Below, piece after piece: positions 34,556 through 43,604 of a stretch of 64,000 nucleotides of DNA. The notes below the pieces were generated by a model that was given only the letters and a program-made list of their open reading frames with translations, was not told where the DNA came from and did not search any database. The position numbers and the translations under genes were made by a program. Source of the DNA: Psychrosphaera haliotis (GTDB lineage: Bacteria; Pseudomonadota; Gammaproteobacteria; Enterobacterales; Alteromonadaceae); the NCBI RefSeq assembly GCF_039523615.1, contig NZ_BAAAFQ010000004.1, forward strand, positions 124,001 through 188,000, given 5' to 3'. Each line of letters begins with the position of its first letter. Position 1 is the stretch's first letter.

Positions 34556-35946
34556 TAGTTTTGTTTAACCACGCCTGGCAGACTATCTAGCTGGGCCGCC
34601 AAGTAGCTACCCGTTGAGTTCAGCTGACCTACAAGTAAATCCATAGCATTAAACTGACTAAATAATCTATTTTCCAATGCTGTCATTTTTTCTGCAAAGT
34701 TAGCGCGTTCTTCATCAAGTCGGTCTAGCGTAGTCTTATAACTGTTTATTTTGACTTGAATAAGCCCGTCACCGCCAGTATAGCCTTCAAGCGTTTCAGT
34801 AAGCTTACCCATGATGCTGTCGTCACCAACAAATAAGTTTTTAACGCCTTCGAAGTTATTGTCTACGCCACTTTTAAGGATCGTTTCGTCAACATCTAAC
34901 AACCCCTCGCGTGTTGTTGTTATTCCTAGTGCAGCTAAACTCAGACCACCGTTGCTCTCAGAGCCACTTAGGATATTTTTTACTTGTGACGTTAATGAAC
35001 GTAAAAGAGACTCACCGACAAGTTTTCCTACAATTTGTGATTCAGAGTTAACTCGACCTAGTGAAACTGAGGTTTCTAGAAACGTGTTGTAAGATGATGC
35101 AAATTCAGCAAGGGCCTCACCTACGGCAGACGTATCTTGTGAAACTGTAATTGCATTATTATCACCAACATCATTTGCCTTTTTAACGTTAATTGATACG
35201 CCTTCAATTGCATCTGTAAATAGGTTGCTGCTTTGGGTAACACGTAAAAAGTTGTCTATTAAGATTTCTGCATCTTTTGGCTCTTGGGTTTGCAACATGT
35301 CTGCAGTGTCAGTCCCAGAGAAAGCAAATCTAGATAACCCTAGGGCATCTGCATCATTGCCGTCATCATCTGTGACCGCGATAGTAATTGCATTGTCCAA
35401 ACCAATATCATCACTTGTGAAAACTAAATGTTGGCCATCATTGTCAGTAACAATTGAAGCGGTAACACCTGGGTTGCCATCAGCTTCATTTATTTTATCT
35501 TTTAAATCTCGAAGTGTTTCTGTGCCATCTAACGTTAAGTCAAGCGTAGAGCCATTAACCGTCAGACTCATGGTTCCAGAACCGACCGTATCATCATCGG
35601 CATAAGCGCCAGATGTAATCTTTTGGCCTTGAGCAATAGAGACAACTTCTACTTTGAATGAACTTGGTGCAGCCTCTGATGTGACCGAAGTGCTGAAGAA
35701 CTCATTTGACGTAGGTGATATTTTGTTTAGTTCGAAGTTTGTCGCATCATTCAGTTTTTTAGCGGCATCTTCGAATGCCGAAACGGCGCTTACCAAACTA
35801 CCAAATGCTGTTATTTTAGACGTTGCCGTTTGTTCTTGAGAAGCTATACGCGATTCAAAAGGTGCCTGCTCTGATTGCACAAGTCCGGTAACAATACCAG
35901 TAACGTCAAGGCCTGAACCTATACCAGGTGAAGATAAACCAGCCAT
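34555..35946 (-). CDS. fliD: flagellar filament cap protein FliD
   Basis: 463 residues. The pentameric cap at the filament tip that inserts flagellin monomers. The N-terminus SSPGIGSGLDVTGIVTGLVQSEQAPFESRI is diagnostic. The C-terminal coiled coil (LEGYTGGDGLIQVKINSYKTTLDRLDEERANF...LFSQFNAMDLLVGQLNSTGSYL) is intact. Strong ribosome site AGGGGAG. Overlaps the fliT-like gene; flaG lies 38 bases upstream. Confidence 0.97.
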   Translation of the reverse strand: MAGLSSPGIGSGLDVTGIVTGLVQSEQAPFESRIASQEQTATSKITAFGSLVSAVSAFEDAAKKLNDATNFELNKISPTSNEFFSTSVTSEAAPSSFKVEVVSIAQGQKITSGAYADDDTVGSGTMSLTVNGSTLDLTLDGTETLRDLKDKINEADGNPGVTASIVTDNDGQHLVFTSDDIGLDNAITIAVTDDDGNDADALGLSRFAFSGTDTADMLQTQEPKDAEILIDNFLRVTQSSNLFTDAIEGVSINVKKANDVGDNNAITVSQDTSAVGEALAEFASSYNTFLETSVSLGRVNSESQIVGKLVGESLLRSLTSQVKNILSGSESNGGLSLAALGITTTREGLLDVDETILKSGVDNNFEGVKNLFVGDDSIMGKLTETLEGYTGGDGLIQVKINSYKTTLDRLDEERANFAEKMTALENRLFSQFNAMDLLVGQLNSTGSYLAAQLDSLPGVVKQN

Positions 35947-35984
35947 AAAAGCTCCCCTTAAATTAAATCACTTCTGATGTTCAC

Positions 35985-36434
35985 CTATACTTTTGTTTCA
36001 AGTAAGTTTCCTGAAACATGGAAAACATCGGTTATTTTTGCAAGATTTTGTGCAAGCTTCAAAACTTCTTCAGAAGGAATTTGACGGATAATTTCACCAT
36101 TGGTTCCATCTTTCACTGTTACAACTTGCCTTCCTGTATCTGTATCGACCGTAAACTTTAATTCTTTATCAATTAAATTGACAAATTCCTGCAAGTTAGA
36201 TGCCACATCCTCTAAAACCTGTTGCTGATCATCAACCTGCGACTCTTCTGCAACCTTTGCGACACTCTCTTTTTCTGCGACTGCTTTAACTGACTCTACA
36301 CCATTAACATCGGCGACGGCGCTGTTCGTTAACGCTTGTGCTTCTGCTTTTTTGTTTATGTCAGTTACCTGGCTTGCACCAGCCCTGTCTTGATTTTGAA
36401 TTGCGGCTGCCGAGGCAGCGTTGATAGTATTCAT
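35985..36434 (-). CDS. flaG: FlaG-family protein
   Basis: About 149 residues. The C-terminal FlaG domain is clear (NLQEFVNLIDKELKFTVDTDTGRQVVTVKDGTNGEIIRQIPSEEVLKLAQNL). The N-terminal half is Ala/Val/Glu-rich and probably disordered. FlaG influences filament length in Pseudomonas and Vibrio. Two in-frame ATG codons lie 6 and 12 bases upstream; 36434 is chosen because GGTGA precedes it by five bases. It leads the flaG-fliD-fliT-fliS group. No clear promoter was found. Confidence 0.9.
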   Translation of the reverse strand: MNTINAASAAAIQNQDRAGASQVTDINKKAEAQALTNSAVADVNGVESVKAVAEKESVAKVAEESQVDDQQQVLEDVASNLQEFVNLIDKELKFTVDTDTGRQVVTVKDGTNGEIIRQIPSEEVLKLAQNLAKITDVFHVSGNLLETKV

Positions 36435-36467
36435 TGTCATCACCATTTTATATACTGCTTAAACCAC

Positions 36468-36500
36468 AAAACCAATGGTCAGTAGACTGCCATTGGTTTT
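36468..36500 (-). terminator. intrinsic terminator between flagellin and flaG
   Basis: AAAACCAATGG / CCATTGGTTTT stem with an 11-base loop, 56 bases after the stop of the flagellin gene on the minus strand. The four-T tail is short, so read-through into flaG is likely. Confidence 0.65.
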
Positions 36501-36555
36501 AGTATAGACGACCAATTAAATATTAGCCGTCGTTGTGGCCATTGGCTAGTCTTTA

Positions 36556-38067
36556 TTAGCCTAGAAGACTTAGCGCCGCCTGAGGTAACTGGTTCGCCTG
36601 AGCTAAGATTGAAGTACCAGCCTGCTGTAGGATTTGGTTCTTAGTCAATTGAGCCGTTTCAACAGTGAAGTCTGTATCACGAATACGTGAACGGGCAGCT
36701 GTTGAATTCTCAGAGATAGAGCTTAAGTTATTCACTGTAGAGCTTAGACGGTTTTGAACAGCACCTAGTGTTGAACGGTTACGGTCAATTTTCGCTAATG
36801 CACCATCAATTACAGAGATAGCATCTTGAGCGCCACGAGCTGTAGTCAGGTCGATGTCGTCCTTAATTGTTTTCTCTGTTGCAATCTGAGCCGTACCAGC
36901 TGTAATCTCAGCTGCTGTTGTTGAAGCGATGTTAAACAACAAGGTACTATCAGCTTGTAAACGACCACGAACTGATGCTGCGATGTTCGTCGTAGTTACA
37001 GTAGAAGCCGCACCTGTTAGCGCACCAGCTGAATCTAACGCTTGAAGAACAAGGTCATTGGCCGTTGTAGTATCACCTTCAGCAAAGTTATTCACTTCGA
37101 TGTTATCACCGGCTTCAGACGTTAAGCTAATTGCTGTGTTTTGAGCATCAAACTTAGCACCAATACCAGTTACAGAAGCCTTTTCGTTAATTTTGTTCGT
37201 TAGCGTTTGTAAATCATCCGCAGCAACACCTGTTGCAGTGAATGAGATTGTCTCAACCGCTTCACCGTTACCTAAATCAAAACTAACTGTTTCATCTGCA
37301 TCAAAAACTGCACCAGAAGTTAAACGAACTTCAGTAATAGCGTCGGCTTTAACACCTGTTGTATTAAACTCAGCGTTAATTTTGCTAGCGATATCTGCAG
37401 CAGAGTCATCGGTAGCAACCGAAACCGCAGCTGGGTTAACACCATTAACTGTTAGTGTTTGTGCAGTTAATGCGTTAGCTGTACGAGCACCAGCTAATGT
37501 CGCATTTGATGCTGTACCTTCACCAAGACCAGTACCGTCTAATATTGCACGAGCACTACCAAGGTCATCTGTTTGTGAAGAGTTAATTGCTAAACCAATT
37601 GTTTGGTTTGCATCAGCACCAACTTGGAATTGTTGATTACCAAATGAGCCGTCTAGTAGGTTTTGACCACCAAACGTAGTTGTATCTGCGATTCTGTCTA
37701 ACTCTGATTGTAATTGAGTTACTTCTTCTTGAAGCGCTTTACGGTCAACTGTTGTGTTTGTTGCGTTAGCAGACTGTACAGAAAGGTCACGCATACGTTG
37801 AAGTATGTTCGTGCTTTCTTGAAGTGCACCTTCAGCCGTTTGAGCCATTGAAATACCGTCGTTGGCGTTACGTACAGCAACGTTAAGGCCATTGATTTGA
37901 GACGTTAGACGGTTAGAGATTTGTAGACCCGCTGCATCGTCTTTCGCACTGTTGATACGTAGACCAGATGCTAAACGCTCCATTGAAGTCTTAAGACCAC
38001 CAGACGCCATGCCCAGTTTATTTTGAGCGTTTATTGAGGCTGGATTTGAGTTTACTGTTAATGCCAT
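36556..38067 (-). CDS. flagellin
   Basis: 503 residues from MALTVNSNPASINAQNKLG. The open frame extends 144 bases upstream, but AGGAG before the ATG at 38067 and the sigma-28 promoter inside that extension fix the start. Conserved D0/D1 cores (LASGLRINSAKDDAAGLQISNRLTSQINGLNVAVRNANDG; RIRDTDFTVETAQLTKNQILQQAGTSILAQANQ). The middle has a flagellin hook-IN motif (LTVNGVNPAAVSVATDDSAADIASKINAEF) and the repeat ISFTATGVAADDLQTLTNKINEKASVTGIGAKF. Very close to the next flagellin gene, so a tandem duplicate. Confidence 0.96.
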   Translation of the reverse strand: MALTVNSNPASINAQNKLGMASGGLKTSMERLASGLRINSAKDDAAGLQISNRLTSQINGLNVAVRNANDGISMAQTAEGALQESTNILQRMRDLSVQSANATNTTVDRKALQEEVTQLQSELDRIADTTTFGGQNLLDGSFGNQQFQVGADANQTIGLAINSSQTDDLGSARAILDGTGLGEGTASNATLAGARTANALTAQTLTVNGVNPAAVSVATDDSAADIASKINAEFNTTGVKADAITEVRLTSGAVFDADETVSFDLGNGEAVETISFTATGVAADDLQTLTNKINEKASVTGIGAKFDAQNTAISLTSEAGDNIEVNNFAEGDTTTANDLVLQALDSAGALTGAASTVTTTNIAASVRGRLQADSTLLFNIASTTAAEITAGTAQIATEKTIKDDIDLTTARGAQDAISVIDGALAKIDRNRSTLGAVQNRLSSTVNNLSSISENSTAARSRIRDTDFTVETAQLTKNQILQQAGTSILAQANQLPQAALSLLG

Positions 38068-38119
38068 GTTGATTCTCCTACCCCTAAGCGGGTGAAAGTT
38101 AATATTTCGTTCAAAAATG

Positions 38120-38146
38120 TTATCGGCGCTTTTATGAACGCCTTTA
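38120..38146 (-). promoter_or_regulatory. sigma-28 (FliA) promoter of the 503-residue flagellin gene
   Basis: Minus strand TAAAGGCG, 11 bases, GCCGATAA. The -10 is a perfect consensus and the -35 core TAAAG is intact. It lies 53 bases before the ATG. Confidence 0.93.
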
Positions 38147-38199
38147 ATATTTTTTTTAACTTTTTTGAAAATAACAGAGCTAAAATGGATAAAACGTAG

Positions 38200-38234
38200 A
38201 AAGGACAGCACTTTGGCTGTCCTTTATTTTTTTT
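38200..38234. terminator. hairpin between two flagellin genes
   Basis: Perfect 10-base stem AAAGGACAGC / GCTGTCCTTT with a six-base loop, 34 bases after the 513-residue flagellin. The long T-run is on the plus strand; on the minus strand the tail is only TTT, so termination of the flagellin transcript may be partial. Confidence 0.7.
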
Positions 38235-38258
38235 GATTACTTTTTAGATTTGAGCGAA

Positions 38259-39800
38259 TTAACCGCCTAAAAGACTCAAAGCTGCCTGCGGAACCTGATT
38301 CGCCTGAGCTAAAATCGTAGTACCTGCTTGTTGCAGTATTTGGTTTTTAGTTAGTTGCGCTGTTTCCGTTGCAAAGTCTGTATCTCGAATTCGAGAGCGA
38401 GCCGCTGAAGAATTCTCAGAAATTGACGACAAGTTATTTATTGTCGATTGCAAACGGTTCTGAACGGCACCTAATGTTGAACGGTTACGGTCAATTTTCG
38501 CTAACGCACCATCAATTACAGCAATTGCATTTTGTGCACTATCGGCCGTTGTTAGGTCAACAGAGTCAACAGATATTTCCGTTGCTTGCACTGTAGTACC
38601 TGTTGCCGCGTTAACAACACTGTCAGCAGCCAATGCTTCTGTAGATGTCACATTAAACAGTAGCGTACTATCCAGTTGTACAAAGCCACGCACAACTGCA
38701 GCTGGGGTAGCTGCTGCTATTGGTCCTGATGGGGCTACAACCGCGCCAGTTTCTGTAATTGCAGATAACGTTAGGTCATTTGCAGTCGTACCACCCTCTC
38801 CAAATGCTGCGATTTCAATGTCATCACCAGCCTCAGAGGTTAAGTCGATGGCAGTTTCTGCTGCGTTAAACTTAGCACCTATACCAGTCACCGATGCTTT
38901 TTCGTTAATTTTGTTGGTCAACGTTTGCAAATCATCAGCTAATGAGCCTGTTGCAGTAAAGCTTATAATCTCAGCTTTTGAACCAGTACCATTACTTAAT
39001 TCAAAGGTAATCGTTTCGCCTGCATCAAAGTTAGTATCGCCAGCTTCTTCCAAGCGAGCTAACGTACGAGCATCTGCCTTAACACCTGTTGTGTTAAATT
39101 CAGCTGATATCTTTGAAGCTACTTCTGCTGCAGAATCATTTTGACTCAACGCCACGTTTGCTGGATTAACACCGTCAATCGTTAGCGTTTGCGTCGGCAA
39201 CAAGAAGTCTGCATCAGCTTGAACAGCGGCAAGCGTTGCCCCAGCTTCAGCTACTGCCATTGTGCCGCCGTTTAAGTAACTTCTTGCACTACCAAGATCA
39301 TCAGTTTGTGCAGAATTAACCGCCAACCCAATAGTTTCATTAGCGTTTGCGCCAACTTGAAATTGTTGGTTGCCAAATGAACCATCTAATAGGCTTTGAC
39401 CACCAAACGTTGTCGTATCTGCAATTCGGTTTAGTTCAGACTTTAACTGAACCACTTCTTCTTGCAGTGCTTTACGATCAACCGTTGTATTTGTTGCGTT
39501 CGCCGCTTGAATAGAAAGGTCTCGCATTCTTTGCAAAATGTTTGTGCTTTCTTGTAGCGCGCCTTCCGCAGTTTGCGCCATTGAAATACCATCATTGGCA
39601 TTTCGAACGGCCACATTTAAACCATTAATTTGAGACGTCAAACGGTTTGAGATTTGTAAACCAGCGGCGTCATCTCGTGCACTGTTAATTCGCAAACCAG
39701 AAGCAAGTCGTTGCATCGAAGTTTCTAAACCCTGGGAGGATCCCATAAGGTTACGCTGGCCATTAAGCGATGCCACATTTGTATTTACTGTTAATGCCAT
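38259..39800 (-). CDS. flagellin
   Basis: 513 residues from MALTVNTNVASLNGQRNLMGSSQGLE; AAAGGAGATTGTG precedes the ATG (an in-frame GTG one codon earlier is unlikely). D0/D1 cores are nearly the same as in the flagellin genes on both sides. The variable region again has the hook-IN motif (LTIDGVNPANVALSQNDSAAEVASKISAEF) and the FTATGSLADDLQTLTNKINEKASVTGIGAKF repeat. The end ALSLLGG has one extra Gly. No sigma-28 or correctly spaced sigma-54 site was found upstream; another sigma factor may be used. Confidence 0.96.
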   Translation of the reverse strand: MALTVNTNVASLNGQRNLMGSSQGLETSMQRLASGLRINSARDDAAGLQISNRLTSQINGLNVAVRNANDGISMAQTAEGALQESTNILQRMRDLSIQAANATNTTVDRKALQEEVVQLKSELNRIADTTTFGGQSLLDGSFGNQQFQVGANANETIGLAVNSAQTDDLGSARSYLNGGTMAVAEAGATLAAVQADADFLLPTQTLTIDGVNPANVALSQNDSAAEVASKISAEFNTTGVKADARTLARLEEAGDTNFDAGETITFELSNGTGSKAEIISFTATGSLADDLQTLTNKINEKASVTGIGAKFNAAETAIDLTSEAGDDIEIAAFGEGGTTANDLTLSAITETGAVVAPSGPIAAATPAAVVRGFVQLDSTLLFNVTSTEALAADSVVNAATGTTVQATEISVDSVDLTTADSAQNAIAVIDGALAKIDRNRSTLGAVQNRLQSTINNLSSISENSSAARSRIRDTDFATETAQLTKNQILQQAGTTILAQANQVPQAALSLLGG

Positions 39801-40188
39801 CACAATCTCCTTTCAGACTGTTTAATATCAATATTGCTTTTTGTTTAAACAAGTATTCAAGTTCCATACCAAAAATTTAAAAGTCATATTATTACGCTTT
39901 AAATTTATCTATTTTATTGAATAGCCTCGTTAAACTACTTCGGAGGTGCGGTTTTATGGGGGATTAAGTCAGTTCGAAAGCCACGATTGGATAATCAGCA
40001 ATTCAGTTATTTAAAGCGAATAATTGTTTGCGGCAATTTGATGCCATTATGTGGAATATTTTGAAAGGCAAAGAATTTCCGCCTGAAAATAGTTGGTTAG
40101 AACCAGATAAGCTCGAAAAAACTCGAAAAAAAAGCCCCTTTCGGGGCTATTAGAGAATGAGAAAACAATTTTTTTGTTACCTGTCGTG
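39801..40188. other. 388-base gap between two flagellin genes
   Basis: Contains the terminator of the upstream 520-residue flagellin (40126-40148). The rest is AT-rich and must hold the promoter of the 513-residue flagellin. A GTTTAAAC palindrome lies at 39843-39850. No ORF with a ribosome site and no clear sigma-28/sigma-54 site was seen. Confidence 0.5.
40126..40148 (-). terminator. strong intrinsic terminator of the 520-residue flagellin gene
   Basis: Minus strand AGCCCC-GAAA-GGGGCT followed by a run of T. Classic GNRA-looped terminator, 41 bases after the stop codon. Confidence 0.95.
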
Positions 40189-41751
40189 TTAATTCCCTAA
40201 AAGAGATAACGCCGCTTGAGGTAACTGGTTAGCCTGAGCCAATATTGACGTGCCAGCCTGCTGGAGGATCTGGTTACGTGTCAACTCAGCTGTTTCAGTT
40301 GCAAAGTCTGTATCTCTTATGCGCGCACGAGCACCCGAAGAGTTTTCTACGATGTTTGCTAAGTTAGATATAGTTGATTGCAGTCGGTTTTGAACCGCAC
40401 CAAGTGTCGCTCTATTTCTATCAATTTTGCTTAACGCGCCGTCTATAATCGCAATCGCGTTCTGCGCACCAATTGACGTCGTGATGTCAACAGACTGAAT
40501 ATTTTCTTCACTCGCTTGTGCCGTTATAGTGTCAGCAAGCCCGGTTAAATCCGAGGCACCACCACCAGCAGTGTCTGAAGAAACACTAAATAAAACAGTA
40601 CTATCAAGCTGTAATTGACCTTTTACCGTCACGTCATCTGCTGCGCCAGAGGTTGTTGTTACGGCAGCACCTATGTCACTTCCATCACCATAGTCACGAC
40701 CTTGCATGTCAAAGGTTGCGTTACCTGTGCCACTGTCGGTAAAGTCTTGCACAACTATATTATTGCCATCTTCTGACGTTAATACAATTGAAGTTGTAGC
40801 TGCGTCGTATTTTGCACCAATACCAGAGACCGCTGAGTTTTCATTAACTTTATTTACTAGTGTCTGTAAGTCGTCCTCTAAAACACCGCTTGCTGTAAAC
40901 GAAACAATAGACTGGCCTACTGTTGGATCAGTAGGATCACCATTTGCCAAAACAAAGCTAATTCCATCATTAGCGGCCATATTGGTAAAGTTTTCCATTC
41001 TAGCTACAGTTTTAGCGTCTGCTTTAACACCAGTCGTATTAAATACTGAGCTAATTTTAGCCGCCATGTCAGCTGCAGAGTCATTTTGGTTAATGGAAAC
41101 CTGAGACGAATTAATACCACCAATAGTTAGTGTTTCACCATTAGCATCAGCAAGAGGGTGACCAATACCTGTGACTGCCGTACCAACGTTGGTTGCTGGC
41201 GAACCAGCTAAGTTTGTCCCGCCCATCTTGTAACGAGCACTACCCAAGTCATCAACCTGAGCTGAGTTAATTGAAATAGCAATCGTTTCATTTGCCTGAG
41301 AGCCAACTTGGAATTGCTGAACACCAAATGAGCCATCAATTAGTTTTTGGCCACCAAAGGTTGTGGTATTTGCAATTCGGTCTAATTCAGATTTAAGCTG
41401 AATAACTTCTTCTTGCAATGCTTTACGATCAACCGTTGAGTTGGTTGCGTTTGCAGACTGAATCGACAGATCTCGCATACGCTGTAATATGTTAGTTGAT
41501 TCTTGCATCGCACCTTCAGCAGTTTGCGCCATTGAAATACCGTCATTGGCATTTCGCATAGCAACATTAAGGCCGTTAATTTGCGATGTTAATCGGTTTG
41601 AAATTTGTAAACCCGCGGCATCGTCGCGAGCACTGTTAATTCTTAAGCCCGACGCCAAACGATTCATAGATGTTTCTAAGCTGTTGGTCGAACCCATTAG
41701 GTTACGTTGTCCATTAATGGAAGCAACGTTAGTATTTACGAATAAAGCCAT
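40189..41751 (-). CDS. flagellin, sigma-54 dependent
   Basis: 520 residues from MALFVNTNVASINGQRNLMGSTNSLE with AGGAG before the ATG. Conserved cores (LASGLRINSARDDAAGLQISNRL; RIRDTDFATETAELTRNQILQQAGTSILAQANQ). The variable part has the hook-IN motif (LTIGGINSSQVSINQNDSAADMAAKISSVF). It is the only flagellin gene here with a sigma-54 type promoter. This parallels Vibrio, where the core flagellin gene flaA is RpoN-dependent and the others use FliA, so this is the best candidate for the essential filament protein. Confidence 0.96.
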   Translation of the reverse strand: MALFVNTNVASINGQRNLMGSTNSLETSMNRLASGLRINSARDDAAGLQISNRLTSQINGLNVAMRNANDGISMAQTAEGAMQESTNILQRMRDLSIQSANATNSTVDRKALQEEVIQLKSELDRIANTTTFGGQKLIDGSFGVQQFQVGSQANETIAISINSAQVDDLGSARYKMGGTNLAGSPATNVGTAVTGIGHPLADANGETLTIGGINSSQVSINQNDSAADMAAKISSVFNTTGVKADAKTVARMENFTNMAANDGISFVLANGDPTDPTVGQSIVSFTASGVLEDDLQTLVNKVNENSAVSGIGAKYDAATTSIVLTSEDGNNIVVQDFTDSGTGNATFDMQGRDYGDGSDIGAAVTTTSGAADDVTVKGQLQLDSTVLFSVSSDTAGGGASDLTGLADTITAQASEENIQSVDITTSIGAQNAIAIIDGALSKIDRNRATLGAVQNRLQSTISNLANIVENSSGARARIRDTDFATETAELTRNQILQQAGTSILAQANQLPQAALSLLGN

Positions 41752-41812
41752 TGTTTTCTCCTGTGAACTTAACTAGGACATTGTCCTGCTGTTCTTTTCT
41801 CACAATGACTAC

Positions 41813-41828
41813 TGCATTCTATATGCCA
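41813..41828 (-). promoter_or_regulatory. sigma-54 promoter of the 520-residue flagellin gene
   Basis: Minus strand TGGCATATAGAATGCA against consensus TGGCACG-N4-TTGCA. The invariant GG and GC are present at exactly the required spacing. The ATG is about 60 bases downstream. Confidence 0.8.
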
Positions 41829-41986
41829 ATTTTTCTACACCTATAAAAAACCAAACAAGAAATGAACATTTAGCCCTAAAAACAAAGGTTTAAAAACAAA
41901 CCGCATACACATTGGGAAACGTACAAGGCTATTTAAACAGACATTTACGCCCATATAATGAAATTCAAAGGTGACAAAATTTTGAT

Positions 41987-42033
41987 AAAAAAAAGCGGCA
42001 ATTATAATAAATGATCATAATTGCCGCTTTTTT
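41987..42033. terminator. bidirectional terminator after flgL
   Basis: Perfect 12-base stem AGCGGCAATTAT / ATAATTGCCGCT flanked by A-run and T-run on either side. It ends the flgF-flgL operon. Confidence 0.95.
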
Positions 42034-42080
42034 GACTGATTAGATCCGCCTAGGCGAATAATTTGAGTTCCAACTAATAC

Positions 42081-43598
42081 CTATAAGTAATTAAACAAGG
42101 ATAAGTTTTGGATTTTAGCAAAGGCTTGCTGCGAAGCTTGTAAACCAACTTTGTCACTTTCCAAGTTATTAATGGCTTCATAAATGTCTATTTCTTCTAC
42201 TGATGCCAATGTACTTTTTGTTACTTCTTGGTATCGATACTGGGCAGTAATTTCTACTTCTATGGCGTTTAACCGTGCACCCATTTCAGAACGAGTATTG
42301 TCGATTGTTGTTAAGCCACCTTTTAACTCGGTTAGTAAACCACCCACAAGATCAACCCTCGCTTGGCTTTCTGGTCTATCTACATGGAATACATCACCAG
42401 CAGCTGGTGTGCCTGATATATCAAACTCAATTCCTAAAAAGGATACCTTATTATTTGTTAAATAATCTTCTGGACCAGCAACTAACGTCCCTTTACTGTC
42501 AAATACTTCAAAAGTGCCACCCGCTAATATATTGACGGTATAGTCATCAAAAACATGGCCTGATGATGGATCAACAATATTACCTATAGTAAGTTCAGCT
42601 GCCGAGCCATTTGCTGCATCTCGTGAAGCATTATAACTTGTGCTCACCATCGACATTGCATCAATCGCTTGTTGCAGCGTCCAAAGAATACTTGTATCTG
42701 GTGAACTATCAAATTGAAACGAATCACCTACAGCAGGAGCTGGATTAGTTTGAGTCTTAAACTCAATACCATTAAATTCGACACTGTCACCAGGCGCTAT
42801 GTCTAGAAACGCTGATTTATTTGGCTCTATAGGGACAGCAACGCCGCCACTGTCTCGAACTTCAACTCGAATATTTCCGGCCGCCGCACCCGCTACAAAG
42901 TTAACGGTATATGGTGCTGGGTAAACGGGTGCTAATGTGCTTTCAAACTCCGCTTTTTTAGTTACAAACCCCATTGATATTTCACTATTTGATGGGTTTG
43001 CAGGATTTGGAGTTGGTACGAAGCTCGCCGTCGAAGAAGGGACATTGTCAATAAACATACTGCCTGGGTCATTAACTTCAACTTTAAAGCCTGCTGCGAT
43101 CAACACGTCTCTTTGCCCATCATCGCCTTTGTAAATGTTATAACCAAAGTCATCTTTTTGATAAGGCTGAGTTGACGTTTGAAAACCTGAGAATATAAAA
43201 TCACCATTCGCATTTGTGGTATTCGCTAAACCTTCAAACTGGTCTAAACGCTGTTGTAGTTCTTCAGCAATGGCGTTTAAACTGTTTTGATCCATCGTAC
43301 CGTTGACCGATGTAAGCAACAGCTCTTCTGCACGGAAAATTATATCCGTCATACTTGCTACAGAGTTTTCACTTAACAAGTTAAATCGTTCAGCCGAGTT
43401 CTGAGCCGTTAAATATCGATCTGAAACGTCTAATTCTTTTCTCAAACGAATTGCCGTATTTGCTCCCGTCGGATCGTCGGAAGGGGTAATGATCTTTTTA
43501 CCCGTGGAGAGCTCCATTTGTGATCGGTCTAACGCAGACTGTCTAGTCTGCATATTGGTAAGGCTTCTTTCAAAATAGTTACTGGTTGCGATTCTCAT
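42081..43598 (-). CDS. flgL: flagellar hook-filament junction protein FlgL
   Basis: 505 residues, clearly longer than E. coli FlgL (about 317). The N-terminus MRIATSNYFERSLTNMQTRQSALDRSQMELSTGKKIITPSDDPTGA and the C-terminal coiled coil (ALINNLESDKVGLQASQQAFAKIQNLSLFNYL-like) are standard. The extra length is two related inserts of about 70-90 residues, each ending in a GD(S/V)F element (YTVNFVAGAAAG...VGDSFQFD and YTVNILAGGTFEVFDSKGT...AGDVFHVD). The same element occurs in FlgK next door. GGTAGG precedes the ATG, and it starts six bases after flgK. Confidence 0.96.
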   Translation of the reverse strand: MRIATSNYFERSLTNMQTRQSALDRSQMELSTGKKIITPSDDPTGANTAIRLRKELDVSDRYLTAQNSAERFNLLSENSVASMTDIIFRAEELLLTSVNGTMDQNSLNAIAEELQQRLDQFEGLANTTNANGDFIFSGFQTSTQPYQKDDFGYNIYKGDDGQRDVLIAAGFKVEVNDPGSMFIDNVPSSTASFVPTPNPANPSNSEISMGFVTKKAEFESTLAPVYPAPYTVNFVAGAAAGNIRVEVRDSGGVAVPIEPNKSAFLDIAPGDSVEFNGIEFKTQTNPAPAVGDSFQFDSSPDTSILWTLQQAIDAMSMVSTSYNASRDAANGSAAELTIGNIVDPSSGHVFDDYTVNILAGGTFEVFDSKGTLVAGPEDYLTNNKVSFLGIEFDISGTPAAGDVFHVDRPESQARVDLVGGLLTELKGGLTTIDNTRSEMGARLNAIEVEITAQYRYQEVTKSTLASVEEIDIYEAINNLESDKVGLQASQQAFAKIQNLSLFNYL

Positions 43599-43604
43599 AA
43601 TGAC

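Larger units (their letters stand above)
41752..42080. other. 329-base gap between flgL and the first flagellin
   Basis: Holds the bidirectional terminator that ends the flg operon (41987-42033) and the sigma-54 promoter of the 520-residue flagellin (41813-41828). The AT-rich stretch between them is where an activator such as FlrC could bind; no specific site was recognised. Confidence 0.6.

Noticed and set aside
38068..38211. N-terminal extension of the 503-residue flagellin
   Set aside because: It contains the sigma-28 promoter and lies before AGGAG and the conserved MALTVN start, so it is untranslated.
40032..40046. Possible sigma-54 promoter TGGCATCAAATTGCC upstream of the 513-residue flagellin
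   Set aside because: The GG-to-GC distance is one base short, and sigma-54 does not tolerate that spacing. The site is also over 200 bases before the gene.
36556..41751. Near-identical flagellin genes as an assembly duplication
   Set aside because: The three differ in variable regions, promoters, spacers and terminators, so they are true paralogues.
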